A stretch of 64,000 nt of DNA from Flavobacteriaceae bacterium GSB9 (GCA_022749295.1 CP062007.1:124001-188000), one strand, 5' to 3'; shown: positions 1 to 12,387, numbered from the stretch's first letter. Numbers and translations: made by a program. The notes: generated by a model from the letters alone, not told the origin.

Positions 1-402
1 TTCATGCTTAATTTAGATAGTCTAGTACTGCAAAATAGCAAATTAAAATGATTTTTGATTAATGATGATTTACGAATTCTTTGTGTTTTAGTATTCAAAT
101 TCTAAAGAGTTGTCTAATAGTTTGAGACACATTACATTTTATTCTTTTTGAAAAAATGTATCTAAAATAAGTTTCATTGTTTTTGCTTTTGTCGTTGTTT
201 TTGTTAAAAAAATGACGTTTTAGAAGTTTTTAAAGTTTTTGTTGCGTTTAGTTTATTTTTTCATCTGTTTTTTTATTTAATATTTAAATCGATTCGCGTC
301 ATCTGTTTGCTGATAAAAGTCATCTTTCTTCAGGGTTTTGGTGCCTAATTTTGACACCTAGTTAACATGAATTATCACAAAATATTATAAATATATAGAA
401 AG
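1..402 (+). promoter_or_regulatory. Upstream region and probable promoter of pflB
   Basis: This 402-base AT-rich stretch holds no convincing gene. A TAATTTTG at 346-353 fits the Bacteroidota -7 consensus TAnnTTTG, with a TTTC at 325-328 as a possible -33 element. Transcription would then begin near 358, giving a leader of about 45 bases before the pflB ATG. I found no convincing FNR or CRP palindrome, so anaerobic control of the operon is plausible from its function but is not shown by the sequence. Confidence 0.5.
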
Positions 403-2628
403 ATGGAAGTAAAACAGTTTAAGCCAGGTACATGGACTGATAAAGTTGATGTTAGGGATTTTGTCAATAAAAACGTAACTCCTTATCATGGTTCTTACGA
501 TTTTTTGGTAGGACCTAGTGCAAAAACCCAAAAATTATGGGATATATGTAAAGCGGCAACCAAAGAAGAACGACAAAATAATGGTGTACGATCGCTAGAT
601 ACCGATACAATTTCGACAATAAGCGCTTTTGATGCTGGATATATCGATAAAGAAAACGAAGTCATTGTTGGTTTGCAAACAGATGAGTTGTTAAAGCGTA
701 CCATGAAGCCTTTTGGTGGTTTTAAAGTGGTTCAAAAAGCATTGTCTGAACAAGGTGTAAAACCAAATGACAATCTAACCGAATTGTTTACAAAATATGT
801 TAAAACCCATAACGATGGTGTTTTTTCTGCCTATAACGCAGAAATTAAAAAGTTCCGTTCATTAGGATTTTTAACCGGGTTGCCAGATAACTATGCACGT
901 GGTAGAGTAATTGGCGATTACCGCCGCATAGCACTTTATGGTATCGATTTTTTAATCAAGTCTAAAAAAGAAGATTTGGCAAAAATCACAGGGCCGATGA
1001 CCGATGCCGTTATTCGCATGCGCGAAGAGGTTGCTGATCAAATAAGTGCGCTTAAAGACATGATTGAACTTGGTGCAAAATACGACTTAGATTTAAGTCG
1101 ACCAGCAGAAAACGCACGCGAAGCGGTGCAATGGACCTATATGGCTTACCTTGCCGCTGTTAAAGAGCAGGACGGTGCCGCTATGTCTTTAGGTAACGTA
1201 TCGACCTTCCTTGATATTTTTATTGAAAATGACTTGCAAGAAGGTTTAATTACAGAGACCGAGGCTCAAGAGTATATTGATCAATTTGTTATGAAACTAC
1301 GTATGGTGCGTCATTTAAGAATGAGTGCCTACGACGAGATTTTTGCAGGTGATCCTACGTGGGTAACTGAAGCTATTGGCGGTATGTTTGAAGACGGAAG
1401 AACCAAAGTAACCAAAACATCTTTCCGTTTTTTAAATACACTTTATAATCTAGGGCCTTCACCAGAACCTAACATGACGATACTTTGGTCTAAAAATTTG
1501 CCACAAAACTTTAAAAACTTTTGTGCAAAAGTGGCTATCGATACCTCTTCAATTCAATTTGAAAATGATGAGTTAATGCGAACCATTAGAGGTAATGACG
1601 ATTACGGTATTGCATGCTGTGTATCTTACCAGGCACTTGGTAAGTCTATTCAATTCTTCGGTGCTCGAACCAATTTGGCTAAAACTTTATTGTTGGCCAT
1701 TAACGGTGGGCGATGTGAAATCACCGGAACACAAATGGTTGAAGGTATTGAGCCATGCGATTGCGAGTATTTAGATTTTGATAAGGTTATGGCCAATTTC
1801 AAAATAGCCATGAAGGAAGTGGCTCGTGTTTACAATGACTCTATGAACATTATCCACTACATGCACGATAAATACTATTACGAAAAAGCTCAAATGGCTT
1901 TAATCGATACCAACCCAAGTATTAATATTGCCTATGGTATTGCAGGGTTGTCAATTGTGGCCGATTCACTTTCTGCTATAAAATATGCCAAAGTAAAACC
2001 TATTAGAAACGAAGAAGGTTTAACAGTCGATTTCAAAATAGAGGGCGATTTCCCATGCTATGGTAACGATGACGACCGTGTTGATACTTTAGCGGCTAAA
2101 GCAGTAGCCGATTTTAATAGCGAACTTAAAAAATTACCGGTTTATAAAAATGCTGAGCCCACCTTGTCTGTGCTCACCATAACATCAAACGTGGTGTATG
2201 GTAAAAAAACCGGGGCAACTCCAGATGGAAGAGCAAAAGGCGTACCGTTTGCACCAGGGGCTAACCCAATGCACGGTAGGGATTCTCACGGTGCTATTGC
2301 GTCACTAAATTCTGTTGCAAAAATAGATTATGAAGATTCCCAAGACGGTATTTCTAATACTTTTTCTATTGTTCCGAAATCTTTAGGAGCCGATAGTGAG
2401 GAACGTATAGAAAATCTAGCCACCATTTTAGATGGTTATTTTTCAAGAAAAGCACAGCACGTAAACATCAATGTGTTAGATAAGGAAACTTTACTTGACG
2501 CTATGGAGCACCCAGAAGAATACCCACAACTAACCATTAGGGTTTCTGGCTATGCCGTTAATTTTGTTAGGCTAACAAAAGAACAGCAAATGGAGGTTAT
2601 TACGCGTTCGTTCCACGAATCATTCTAG
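403..2628 (+). CDS. pflB: Formate C-acetyltransferase (pyruvate formate-lyase)
   Basis: This enzyme converts pyruvate and CoA to acetyl-CoA and formate during anaerobic or microaerobic growth, in the cytoplasm, using a glycyl radical. At 741 residues it has about the usual family length. The adjacent active-site cysteines are Cys405 and Cys406 in the motif IACCVSYQ. The C-terminal glycyl radical loop RVSGYAVNF puts the radical on Gly716. The downstream gene is its activating enzyme, so the two form a functional pair. The presence of PFL implies that this organism can meet low oxygen. The family identification is secure. Confidence 0.97.
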   Translation: MEVKQFKPGTWTDKVDVRDFVNKNVTPYHGSYDFLVGPSAKTQKLWDICKAATKEERQNNGVRSLDTDTISTISAFDAGYIDKENEVIVGLQTDELLKRTMKPFGGFKVVQKALSEQGVKPNDNLTELFTKYVKTHNDGVFSAYNAEIKKFRSLGFLTGLPDNYARGRVIGDYRRIALYGIDFLIKSKKEDLAKITGPMTDAVIRMREEVADQISALKDMIELGAKYDLDLSRPAENAREAVQWTYMAYLAAVKEQDGAAMSLGNVSTFLDIFIENDLQEGLITETEAQEYIDQFVMKLRMVRHLRMSAYDEIFAGDPTWVTEAIGGMFEDGRTKVTKTSFRFLNTLYNLGPSPEPNMTILWSKNLPQNFKNFCAKVAIDTSSIQFENDELMRTIRGNDDYGIACCVSYQALGKSIQFFGARTNLAKTLLLAINGGRCEITGTQMVEGIEPCDCEYLDFDKVMANFKIAMKEVARVYNDSMNIIHYMHDKYYYEKAQMALIDTNPSINIAYGIAGLSIVADSLSAIKYAKVKPIRNEEGLTVDFKIEGDFPCYGNDDDRVDTLAAKAVADFNSELKKLPVYKNAEPTLSVLTITSNVVYGKKTGATPDGRAKGVPFAPGANPMHGRDSHGAIASLNSVAKIDYEDSQDGISNTFSIVPKSLGADSEERIENLATILDGYFSRKAQHVNINVLDKETLLDAMEHPEEYPQLTIRVSGYAVNFVRLTKEQQMEVITRSFHESF

Positions 2629-2711
2629 TTTATATTTAATGTTTTTGTATGTATCTGGAAAACGAATTGTGGTGATTAGTTTTTCAGGTACATTTTTTCA
2701 AGCTAAATCCT

Positions 2712-3461
2712 ATCAAAACAAAAGATAACATATTACGGGTTCATTCTGTAGAATCTTTCGGCACTCATGATGGTCCGGGTATTAGAATGGTGGTTTTTTT
2801 ACAAGGTTGTAAATTAAAATGTTTGTACTGCCACAATCCAGATACCATAGATACGTCTGGTGGAAAAGAAATCCATATTGATGAATTAGTAGAACAAGCG
2901 GTTAAAATGAAACCCTACTTTGGAAAAAAAGGCGGGGTAACCGTATCTGGTGGCGAACCACTGTTGCAATCAAAAGGGTTGATTCCTTTTTTTAAACGTT
3001 TAAAGGAAGAACGCATCCATACCAATATTGATACCAACGGCAGGGTTTTAAATCATTTTACTGAAGATTTATTGGACAACTATGCCGATTTGGTAATGCT
3101 TGATATAAAGCATGTAACTGAAGAAGGCTACGAGTTTTTAACTGGGCAGAAAAACAAAGAAACCACGTTTACCTTTGCTAAACATAGGGAGGCATCGGGT
3201 AAAAAAATGTGGCTGCGCTATGTACTCATTCCCGGAATAACTAATAAACCAGAGCTGCTTCATGAATTGGGCAATTACTTTAAGGATTATAAAACCATCG
3301 AGAAATTTGAAATTCAGCCCTATCACAAATTGGGCATCCATAAATGGGACGCATTGGGCTGGGATTACAAGTTGAAAGAGGCTAGAGAGAACACAAAGGA
3401 AGAAATTGATGCCGCGGCCAATATTTTGAAAAATTATTTCAAAGAAGTAAGAGTAAACTAA
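2712..3461 (+). CDS. pflA: Pyruvate formate-lyase activating enzyme (radical SAM), start codon unclear
   Basis: This radical SAM enzyme installs the glycyl radical on PflB, using a 4Fe-4S cluster and S-adenosylmethionine. The cluster motif CKLKCLYC (CxxxCxxC) and the glycine-rich TVSGGEPLLQ are present. The first ATG, at 2787, would give 224 residues and start inside a conserved block. The family's N-terminal HSxESFGTxDGPGIR motif is encoded in the same frame just upstream, from 2739. No ATG, GTG or TTG lies in frame between the stop at 2673-2675 and 2787. The start given here is an ATC at 2712, chosen because translation from there reproduces a normal PflA N-terminus; this is inference. A 29-codon ORF (2639-2728) in another frame overlaps this region. 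Confidence 0.9.
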   Translation: MKTKDNILRVHSVESFGTHDGPGIRMVVFLQGCKLKCLYCHNPDTIDTSGGKEIHIDELVEQAVKMKPYFGKKGGVTVSGGEPLLQSKGLIPFFKRLKEERIHTNIDTNGRVLNHFTEDLLDNYADLVMLDIKHVTEEGYEFLTGQKNKETTFTFAKHREASGKKMWLRYVLIPGITNKPELLHELGNYFKDYKTIEKFEIQPYHKLGIHKWDALGWDYKLKEARENTKEEIDAAANILKNYFKEVRVN

Positions 3462-3514
3462 TTAATGTTTAACACCATGTATGTATTCTTTTTTTGAATA
3501 ATAAACACCAACCA

Positions 3515-5017
3515 ATGAAAAGTTATAAAGAACTTCATAAACCAGCTTCAGAATTTGCTAGTCGGTCTGAATATCTAGAACACGAACTGCAAATTATGAA
3601 ACCCAAACGGTACCGACTTAACCTTCCTGGAAGAGATTTTAGGTTCGAGTGGGAAGATTTAGTTCCAGCTTTAGCTGGTACACTAGGTATTATTGCCATG
3701 TATTCGTCGGTGATGATGGCCTGGGCAAATGGATTGACCGAAGCTTGGGACCATATTACACTGGGTAAAGATTTTGCCATCGAGGTTTCACGAGTTGAAA
3801 TGATAATCCCTGCCATATTATTTGTGGTTTTAGCGTCTGGTTTTTTTAACCCGAGAGCAAATTTGGCTGGAAACCATGGCCCAATGATTCCGTTAATAGC
3901 GAGTATAGCCATCGCAGGCGCCCACCCTTTGGCATTGGCCATTTTAGTAGGGGTGTTCGGTTTGCTTCTTAGTTTGTTTAAAGGCGGCTCTCGTCTAGTA
4001 AATTTAACCAGTAAGGGTGTAGCCGGAGGATTGCTGATATTTTTAGGCTTTACAGGAGCTTTTAGCCAAATACAAGCGGTACAATCATGGGGTGTAGGAC
4101 TGGAGTCTTCAAGCGTTCAACTTGGTTCTATGGGCTTTTTAGGCTTGGTGATATTGGGCGTTACAGTGGTTCTTTACAGTTTTTTGGCCAGAATAGACAA
4201 ACGTTGGTTAGCAATTCCCGCATGTGCCATTACGGCATTACTTGTGGCTTTAATTGGTGGAGCTGGTTTCGACCTGCAGTTTACAACCGAAATGGGCTTG
4301 CCCAACCTAAATCCGGTACACTGGTGGGGCAGTACCGAGGAAGGATGGATGCTTGGACTTCCCAATGCACAGCATTTTATAGCCTCTTTACCCTTTGCGA
4401 TTTTAGCCGTTGCCATGTGGTCACCAGACTTTTTAGGCCATCGTATTTTTCAGGAAATGAATTATCCGAAGCGTTCTGAAAAAGTGTTAATGGATGTTGA
4501 TGACACTATGACGATGTGCTCGTTTCGGCAAATGGTAGGTACGGCCGTTGGTGGTGGTAATATAACCTCGTCTTGGGGAACTTATATGATTCCTGCAGCG
4601 ATAGCCAAAAGGCCAATTCCCGGTGGGGCTATTCTTTTGGGCTTAATGGTGTTGGCGGTTGCTATTTTAGGAAGCCCAATGGATGTGGCTGTTTGGCCAC
4701 CAGTGCGGTGTATAGCTTTATTGGTTGGCGTGTTTTTGCCTATGATTGAGGCAGGTATTCAAATGGTTAAAAAGAGTGCTTGTGCACAAGCGGCAGGAAT
4801 TTGCGTTTTTACGGCAATGGTTACCAACCCTGTATTGGCTTGGGCTTTAGCAATGTTTTTAGATAATAACGGATTAATTGGAGATAAGGAGCGAGCCTCG
4901 CAGCTTTCACTTATGGATAAGTTGGTAATACCTTTGAGCATTTTGCTCATTTGTATTTCAGCAATTCTAAGTGTGGGTATGTTTAAAAACAGTTATGGCA
5001 TACATTCTTTTTTATAA
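3515..5017 (+). CDS. DUF3360 family polytopic membrane protein, putative transporter
   Basis: The protein has about 500 residues and a hydrophilic N-terminus of roughly 55 residues. Many hydrophobic segments follow, including GNHGPMIPL, which resembles the substrate region of NCS2/SulP-fold permeases. I recognise it as DUF3360; the substrate is not known to me. I prefer the ATG at 3515 to the upstream TTG at 3494, because MKSYKELHKPASEF matches my memory of the family's beginning. It follows pflA by about 50 bases on the same strand and may be cotranscribed. That hints at a link to fermentation products such as formate, but this is context only. It could equally be an anion or nucleobase permease. 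Confidence 0.75.
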   Translation: MKSYKELHKPASEFASRSEYLEHELQIMKPKRYRLNLPGRDFRFEWEDLVPALAGTLGIIAMYSSVMMAWANGLTEAWDHITLGKDFAIEVSRVEMIIPAILFVVLASGFFNPRANLAGNHGPMIPLIASIAIAGAHPLALAILVGVFGLLLSLFKGGSRLVNLTSKGVAGGLLIFLGFTGAFSQIQAVQSWGVGLESSSVQLGSMGFLGLVILGVTVVLYSFLARIDKRWLAIPACAITALLVALIGGAGFDLQFTTEMGLPNLNPVHWWGSTEEGWMLGLPNAQHFIASLPFAILAVAMWSPDFLGHRIFQEMNYPKRSEKVLMDVDDTMTMCSFRQMVGTAVGGGNITSSWGTYMIPAAIAKRPIPGGAILLGLMVLAVAILGSPMDVAVWPPVRCIALLVGVFLPMIEAGIQMVKKSACAQAAGICVFTAMVTNPVLAWALAMFLDNNGLIGDKERASQLSLMDKLVIPLSILLICISAILSVGMFKNSYGIHSFL

Positions 5018-5097
5018 AAAATAAGAAAGTTTCATATGCATTATAAAATCTATAGTTAGTAGAATTGTAGTGGTTAATTTTTATTTAATTTCAATTA

Positions 5098-5136
5098 GAA
5101 AGTCCCGGTTTGGTTGTCAATTCGGGATTTTCTTTA
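5098..5136. terminator. Bidirectional terminator between the DUF3360 gene and the yigZ-like gene
   Basis: An inverted repeat with arms around AGAAAGTCCCG and CGGGATTTTCT, separated by a loop of about 15 bases, lies between two convergent genes. The AT-rich outer arms would give a U tract in both directions. Confidence 0.55.
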
Positions 5137-5772
5137 TCCAATGGGTCTTATTTCAATTTCAAATAAATTGTCAAAAATATCGAAAACCTTTTGAGCCTCT
5201 TTTTTTCTGATGGTGATGGTGATTTCACAATCCATTTCCATTTTTTGGTCTATAATTTTTAACCGACGCTCTTTAATAACGCGCATTACGGTATTCATGT
5301 TTTTATAATCAAAACAGATTTTATACTGAATATTTATGGTCTTTTTTACAATTTTTGAAGCTTCCAATGCCATCTGCGCAGCGGTTCTGTAAGCGTTTAT
5401 CAGCCCGCCAACGCCCAGTTTTACGCCGCCAAAATAGCGCACAACAACAATTAAAACATTGGTAACCTCAAAAGATTGTATTTGTCCGTAAATGGGCATT
5501 CCAGCCGAATTGCTAGGCTCCCCGTCGTCATTGGCGCGATAGTATATGTCTTCTGCTCCAATTTGGTAAGCATAGCACCAATGCCTTGCAGCGTGATGCT
5601 CTTTTTTAATGTTTTCGAGATGGGTTTTTATTTGGTCTTCGGTTAAAACCGGAAAGGCGTAACCAAAAAATTTACTGTTTTTGTCTTTAAATAGAACGGG
5701 TTCGGAGGGTTTACGTATTGTTTTGTATGTGTCTTTTTCTTCCAAATTAAAATAAGTTCTTTTTGGTTTCAA
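5134..5772 (-). CDS. IMPACT/YigZ family protein (UPF0029)
   Basis: This is a 212-residue member of the IMPACT (YigZ) family. The conserved core runs from about residue 45 to 130 and includes HHAARHWCYAY, DDGEPSNSAGMPI and VVRYFGGVKLGVGGLINAY; a ferredoxin-like C-terminal domain follows. Bacterial members are soluble, and their role is uncertain: a link to translation or protein folding stress has been proposed for the eukaryotic homologue. Its start overlaps the end of the upstream HAD gene by 26 bases if the ATG at 5772 is used. A TTG at 5745 would remove the overlap and match the common family start better (EEKDTYKT). The two genes are cotranscribed with ribD. Confidence 0.9.
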   Translation of the reverse strand: MKPKRTYFNLEEKDTYKTIRKPSEPVLFKDKNSKFFGYAFPVLTEDQIKTHLENIKKEHHAARHWCYAYQIGAEDIYYRANDDGEPSNSAGMPIYGQIQSFEVTNVLIVVVRYFGGVKLGVGGLINAYRTAAQMALEASKIVKKTINIQYKICFDYKNMNTVMRVIKERRLKIIDQKMEMDCEITITIRKKEAQKVFDIFDNLFEIEIRPIG

Positions 5773-6358
5773 ATAACGTAGTTACATCTTCAGTTTTTGG
5801 ATTTATGTGCCAAGTTTTAAAACCTAATGCATTGGCGCTTTCAATATTACTTTGGTTGTCATCAATAAAAAAACATTCTTCAGCTTTCAAATTGTTTTTG
5901 TTTAATACGAAATTAAAAATAGCTGGGTTTGGCTTTGCGATGTTAACTTCGTGTGACAGGTAAAAGTCATCAAAACACGCTTTAAAATCGTTATAAAACC
6001 ATACGTTTTCCTTTATCCATGTAATGTGTAAATCATTGGTGTTGCTCAGTAGAATTAGTTTGTAATCTCCCATATTTTTAAGTGTTTTTATAAAATCCAA
6101 CCGATGCTCGGGGAAGTCTTTCAGCATAAAATTCCAGATATGCTTTAATTCGGTTTTTGAAAGCTTCGGAAAATTACTAGCGTAAGCATCGAGAAACTCA
6201 TTGGTAGACATTAAGCCCTGCTCGTACAAGCTGTTGAATGCTGAAATATCTTCCGAAAGGGATTCCATTTCAAACTTTTCCAATGCAAATTTTAGTGCAC
6301 TTTCTATATCTAAATTGATGAAAACATTGCCAAAATCAAAAATAATAGCTTTAATCAT
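5747..6358 (-). CDS. HAD superfamily hydrolase (subfamily IA)
   Basis: This 203-residue protein begins with the HAD motif I FDFGNVFINLD (nucleophile and acid/base aspartates). It continues with a helical cap, motif II LLSNTND, a lysine in NIAKPNP (motif III) and the acidic FIDDNQSN (motif IV), so all catalytic elements are present. Members of this subgroup dephosphorylate small phosphometabolites; the substrate cannot be read from the sequence. It overlaps ribD by 8 bases. In bacteria a HAD phosphatase supplies the missing riboflavin-pathway phosphatase step (5-amino-6-ribitylamino-uracil phosphate). Tight coupling to ribD makes that role possible, but this is inference. Confidence 0.88.
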   Translation of the reverse strand: MIKAIIFDFGNVFINLDIESALKFALEKFEMESLSEDISAFNSLYEQGLMSTNEFLDAYASNFPKLSKTELKHIWNFMLKDFPEHRLDFIKTLKNMGDYKLILLSNTNDLHITWIKENVWFYNDFKACFDDFYLSHEVNIAKPNPAIFNFVLNKNNLKAEECFFIDDNQSNIESANALGFKTWHINPKTEDVTTLFETKKNLF

Positions 6359-7337
6359 AGCTTAAAATTTTTAGGGTGTCGTTGATTATTTTCTGTTCAG
6401 AAATTAGAGCACCTGATATTTTAGGAGCCCGAACCCCAGATTTAAACATAGGTTTTCCTGTAAAAATCCGGGCTTCGTCCCATAAATTTTCATCAATAAA
6501 TATTTGAAGGGTTTTTGTGCCGCCTTCAATAATTACCGAATTTATATCTTCGTTGTATAGCCTATTGCATATGGCTTTAGCTGATGTGTCCTTTAGTAAA
6601 ATGGTTTTGGCTTCATCATTAAAAACACTGTTTTTTTTTGAAAGCGTTTCATTTTTATCCAACACAATACGAATAGGGTTTTGCCCAGTCCAATCCCGAA
6701 CGGTCAAACTCGGGTTATCTTGTAAAACCGTATTGGCACCCACTAAAATGGCCTGTTCTTCGGCGCGCCATTTATGTACCAATTGCCTTGAAAAAGGGTT
6801 GGTAATCCAAACGGGTTTTTGTTCGTTTTTTGTATCTGGAGCGATAAATCCGTCGCTTGTTTCGGCCCATTTTAAAATAATATAAGGGCGTTTTTTGTTA
6901 TGAAACGTAAAAAAACGTTTGTGGTGCAATTTACATGCTTGTTCCATAATGCCAACCGTAACATGGCAACCGGCGGCTTTTAGTTTGGCAATGCCTTTTC
7001 CGGCGACTTGCTTGTTATCGTCAATACAGCCTATAACCACATTCGGGATTTGGTGTTGTACAATCAGGTCGCTGCAAGGTGGTGTTTTTCCGTAATGCGA
7101 GCAAGGTTCCAATGTTACATAAAGTGTAGCTCCTTTTAGTCGTGTTTTATCATTTACAGAATTTATAGCGTTCACTTCGGCATGGTTGCCACCATACTTG
7201 CTTGTAAATCCTTCACCTATAATTTTGTTGTTGTACACAATTACACACCCTACCGAAGGGTTTGGTCGCGTTGTGCCCAAACCGTTTTTGGCTATTTCTA
7301 AACAGCGTTTTATGTAAATTTCGTGCAGGTTTGCCAT
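6351..7337 (-). CDS. ribD: Bifunctional diaminohydroxyphosphoribosylaminopyrimidine deaminase / 5-amino-6-(5-phosphoribosylamino)uracil reductase
   Basis: RibD carries out the second and third steps of riboflavin synthesis in the cytoplasm. The N-terminal deaminase domain (about residues 1-145) has the zinc site His52-Ala-Glu with Cys79 and Cys88 in PCSHYGKTPPC. The C-terminal reductase domain (about 150-328) has the substrate and NADPH binding region including VIIEGGTKTL. The length of 328 is slightly short of the usual 360 or so but both domains look complete. Its start codon overlaps the stop of the upstream lipoprotein gene by one base, indicating translational coupling. Confidence 0.96.
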   Translation of the reverse strand: MANLHEIYIKRCLEIAKNGLGTTRPNPSVGCVIVYNNKIIGEGFTSKYGGNHAEVNAINSVNDKTRLKGATLYVTLEPCSHYGKTPPCSDLIVQHQIPNVVIGCIDDNKQVAGKGIAKLKAAGCHVTVGIMEQACKLHHKRFFTFHNKKRPYIILKWAETSDGFIAPDTKNEQKPVWITNPFSRQLVHKWRAEEQAILVGANTVLQDNPSLTVRDWTGQNPIRIVLDKNETLSKKNSVFNDEAKTILLKDTSAKAICNRLYNEDINSVIIEGGTKTLQIFIDENLWDEARIFTGKPMFKSGVRAPKISGALISEQKIINDTLKILSYD

Positions 7338-7798
7338 TAAAATTTAAGTCTTACGTTTTCAGTTATATCAACGTGGTACGAATGCGAAAAACCATAAACT
7401 TTATACTTTATATCGCCTTTGTACTGTACTTTAACTTTTTTACTGAACAAAGAACCAATTAATCCGCCAAGGTTTTTATTGGTAAAAATACTATCGGCTG
7501 TAACAAGGGTGCGCAACGGAATGGTAAATTCATTCTTTGCAGGAACCTCAAAATTTTTGGTTGATACGGTGGCCATTTCATTATCGTTAACAATTACTTT
7601 TATCGCATCGGTTTGCAATTCGCCTCCAATATCGTTTGGGTTTATAAAGCGGGCATCGGCCGTAAAGGTTACAAAATTAGGATTAGAGTCTTCAATTTTA
7701 ATATTCTCAACACCAATAAATTGAGGCTTTTCTGTAACCGTACAAGCTATTACAAATAAACATATTGTTGATAAGATTATAAGTTTTTTAACTTCCAT
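7337..7798 (-). CDS. Lipoprotein with LEA type 2 (WHy)-like fold
   Basis: The 153-residue product starts with a short signal peptide ending in a lipobox-like FVIACT, so it is probably a lipoprotein of the cell envelope. The rest alternates beta strands with the pattern ARFINPNDIGGEL, IKVIVNDNE and EFTIPL. This resembles the LEA14/WHy beta-sandwich domain found in many Bacteroidota lipoproteins. No enzymatic residues stand out and its role is unknown. It is the first gene of the minus-strand cluster lipoprotein-ribD-HAD-yigZ and faces the divergent GNAT gene. Confidence 0.75.
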   Translation of the reverse strand: MEVKKLIILSTICLFVIACTVTEKPQFIGVENIKIEDSNPNFVTFTADARFINPNDIGGELQTDAIKVIVNDNEMATVSTKNFEVPAKNEFTIPLRTLVTADSIFTNKNLGGLIGSLFSKKVKVQYKGDIKYKVYGFSHSYHVDITENVRLKF

Positions 7799-7844
7799 TT
7801 TTTTCTAATTAATGTATCTTCACTTCGTTAAATAAGCCTTAAAA

Positions 7845-8336
7845 GTGTGTAAAGATACTATAGTTATTCGAGAAATTGAACCTCAGGATAATGTGCAGAT
7901 AGAGCGCGTTATTAAAGCGTGTTTTCATGAATTTAAAATTCCTTTGAAAGGAACGGCTTATGAAGACCCAGAAACAGCCCAAATGTACGAGGCTTATCAA
8001 AACCCGAAGGAAGTCTATTATGTTGTTGAGAGTAACGGAGAGGTTTTTGGAGGTGCAGGTGTAAAACCTTTAAAGGATTACGATGAAGGTTTTTGCGAAA
8101 TTCAAAAAATGTATTTTGCTCCAGAAATTCGAGGAAATGGGTACGGAAAGATGCTGTTTGAAAAATGTATCGATGCAGCAAAAAAAATGGGCTATAAAAC
8201 CTGCTATATAGAGTCTGCCTCACAGTTAAAGGCAGCTATTCATGTTTACGAAATTTTTGGGTTTAAGCACATAGACAGTGCATTGGGAAATACTGGGCAT
8301 TATTCCTGTGGTGTATGGATGACAAAAACATTATAA
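7845..8336 (+). CDS. GNAT family N-acetyltransferase
   Basis: This 163-residue protein has the GNAT acetyl-CoA binding loop around residues 95-110 (APEIRGNGYGKMLF, the RxxGxG/A pattern). Downstream are the strand and helix typical of the fold, ending in YEIFGFKHID. It would transfer an acetyl group from acetyl-CoA to an amine or protein N-terminus; the substrate is unknown. The start is a GTG at 7845, since no in-frame ATG fits the N-terminal strand. It lies 7 bases upstream of prmC and is likely cotranscribed with it and ligA. Confidence 0.88.
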   Translation: MCKDTIVIREIEPQDNVQIERVIKACFHEFKIPLKGTAYEDPETAQMYEAYQNPKEVYYVVESNGEVFGGAGVKPLKDYDEGFCEIQKMYFAPEIRGNGYGKMLFEKCIDAAKKMGYKTCYIESASQLKAAIHVYEIFGFKHIDSALGNTGHYSCGVWMTKTL

Positions 8337-8343
8337 TCTTAAA

Positions 8344-11209
<2,866 letters not shown>

Positions 11210-11244
11210 ACACACTTTTTTACCGTTTAAATGCATTTAATATA

Positions 11245-11252
11245 TATATTTG
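11245..11252 (+). promoter_or_regulatory. Probable -7 promoter element TATATTTG
   Basis: This exact match to the Bacteroidota consensus TAnnTTTG lies directly over a possible TTG start codon (11250). It therefore argues that translation of the next gene begins at the ATG at 11277, about 25 bases downstream. A clear -33 TTTG at 19-base spacing is not seen. Confidence 0.5.
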
Positions 11253-11276
11253 ACATCAAAGTTAAATGTGTCGCTT

Positions 11277-12011
11277 ATGTATAAGTCGAAAGTATTGATA
11301 GGTTTTGTAGTTTTATGTTATCTACTATTTGCTGTTTTTGAGTTTAGTGGCTTTAGTAAAGTCGCTTATTACCTACATTCATTAATTGTTCCTTTAATAA
11401 CATTAATTTATCTGCTTTTTATAAAAGATAAGAGTAGGTTGTTTTTGTTGTTTTTAGTGTTTTATACAATATCTGATATAATGGGATTAATAATAGGTAA
11501 TATGCCTTTTGATGAAACACGAAAACTATACGATTTTCAATATTATTTTGGAAACCTATTGTATATATTGTCCTATCTATTTTTAGTAGTTAAAATATGT
11601 CTGTCTTTAAACTTTAGGCATATTATAAAGCATTTTAAAACTCATGTTTTTGTGCTCTTGGCACTTAGTATTTACTTTGTTTATGTTTTGCAAGTGGTAA
11701 TTGGCAGGGATTTGGTCTTAGAAAGTGATTACTATTTTGAGTTAATTTACAATATTGTCACCATTTTATTGCTTCCTTTATCGCTGCTAAACTATTTTTA
11801 TAAAGACAATAAAAAAGCCCTGTTTTTGTTTTTAGGTTCATTGTGTATTGTATTTTCGGAAGTTATGGATGTGGCCAATATTTATATTACCGAATTGAGT
11901 GTTTTAAATTTTCTGTCTACAACATTTGCACTGGTTGCTTTTTTCTTCTACTATCAGCAGTCTAAATTACGTAATACACCTAGAGAGCAGGAATTTAAGT
12001 TTATAGATTAG
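11277..12011 (+). CDS. YhhN-like polytopic membrane protein
   Basis: The protein has about 244 residues and roughly eight hydrophobic segments, with short loops containing FYTISDIMGLIIG and LGSLCIVFSEVMDVANIY. The acidic residues inside helices and this arrangement recall the YhhN/TMEM86 (lysoplasmalogenase-like) family, but the similarity is distant and no activity can be assigned. The ATG at 11277 is preferred over the TTG at 11250 because a promoter element covers the latter. A decayed paralogue lies 550 bases downstream. The gene overlaps the convergent doxX-like gene by 11 bases. Confidence 0.7.
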   Translation: MYKSKVLIGFVVLCYLLFAVFEFSGFSKVAYYLHSLIVPLITLIYLLFIKDKSRLFLLFLVFYTISDIMGLIIGNMPFDETRKLYDFQYYFGNLLYILSYLFLVVKICLSLNFRHIIKHFKTHVFVLLALSIYFVYVLQVVIGRDLVLESDYYFELIYNIVTILLLPLSLLNYFYKDNKKALFLFLGSLCIVFSEVMDVANIYITELSVLNFLSTTFALVAFFFYYQQSKLRNTPREQEFKFID

Positions 12012-12387
12012 GTTTTTCTTTAAAAGGAATATGCTTTTTATAGTGATTTAAAATTATAACAGACATCGAAAATGTTGCTATGGCTGTAATAAAAAGCATG
12101 CCACCGTCACCTTTAACTTCAACTCCTAACTTGGTTAAATGCATTAATATGGCACCACCAAGAATAACAATAGCAATAAAAGCCCCAATCCAAGCTGTTT
12201 TTCTAAAGACTAATAGAATGCCTGCAATAAGCTCTAGTATTCCTATTGCTATTCTGCCCTGAGGTTCCAATCCTACTTTTTCAAAAATATATACACTGTT
12301 TGGATGGGCGAAAAATTTAAAGCGAAGTGTTTGTATAAGTATTAAGGCCACAATAACTCTTAAAGCAAAAATGAATTTTTCTTTCAT
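12001..12387 (-). CDS. DoxX-like family membrane protein
   Basis: This is a 128-residue protein with four predicted membrane helices. The pattern RFKFFAHPNSVYIFEKVGLEPQ followed by GILELIAGILLVF matches small DoxX-like proteins of Bacteroidota. The family's biochemical role in these bacteria is unclear. It lies convergent to the YhhN-like gene, with the last codons of both overlapping. Confidence 0.82.
   Translation of the reverse strand: MKEKFIFALRVIVALILIQTLRFKFFAHPNSVYIFEKVGLEPQGRIAIGILELIAGILLVFRKTAWIGAFIAIVILGGAILMHLTKLGVEVKGDGGMLFITAIATFSMSVIILNHYKKHIPFKEKPNL

Noticed and set aside
1-402. FNR or CRP operator before pflB
   Set aside because: Half sites such as tgaattatcac are seen, but no symmetric palindrome fits either consensus.
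3535-4479. ORFs of 130-135 residues overlapping the DUF3360 gene
   Set aside because: They lie in other frames of a well supported membrane protein gene and lack family motifs.
11250-11276. TTG start for the YhhN-like gene
   Set aside because: The TTG is part of a TATATTTG promoter element, so it is unlikely to be in the mRNA.
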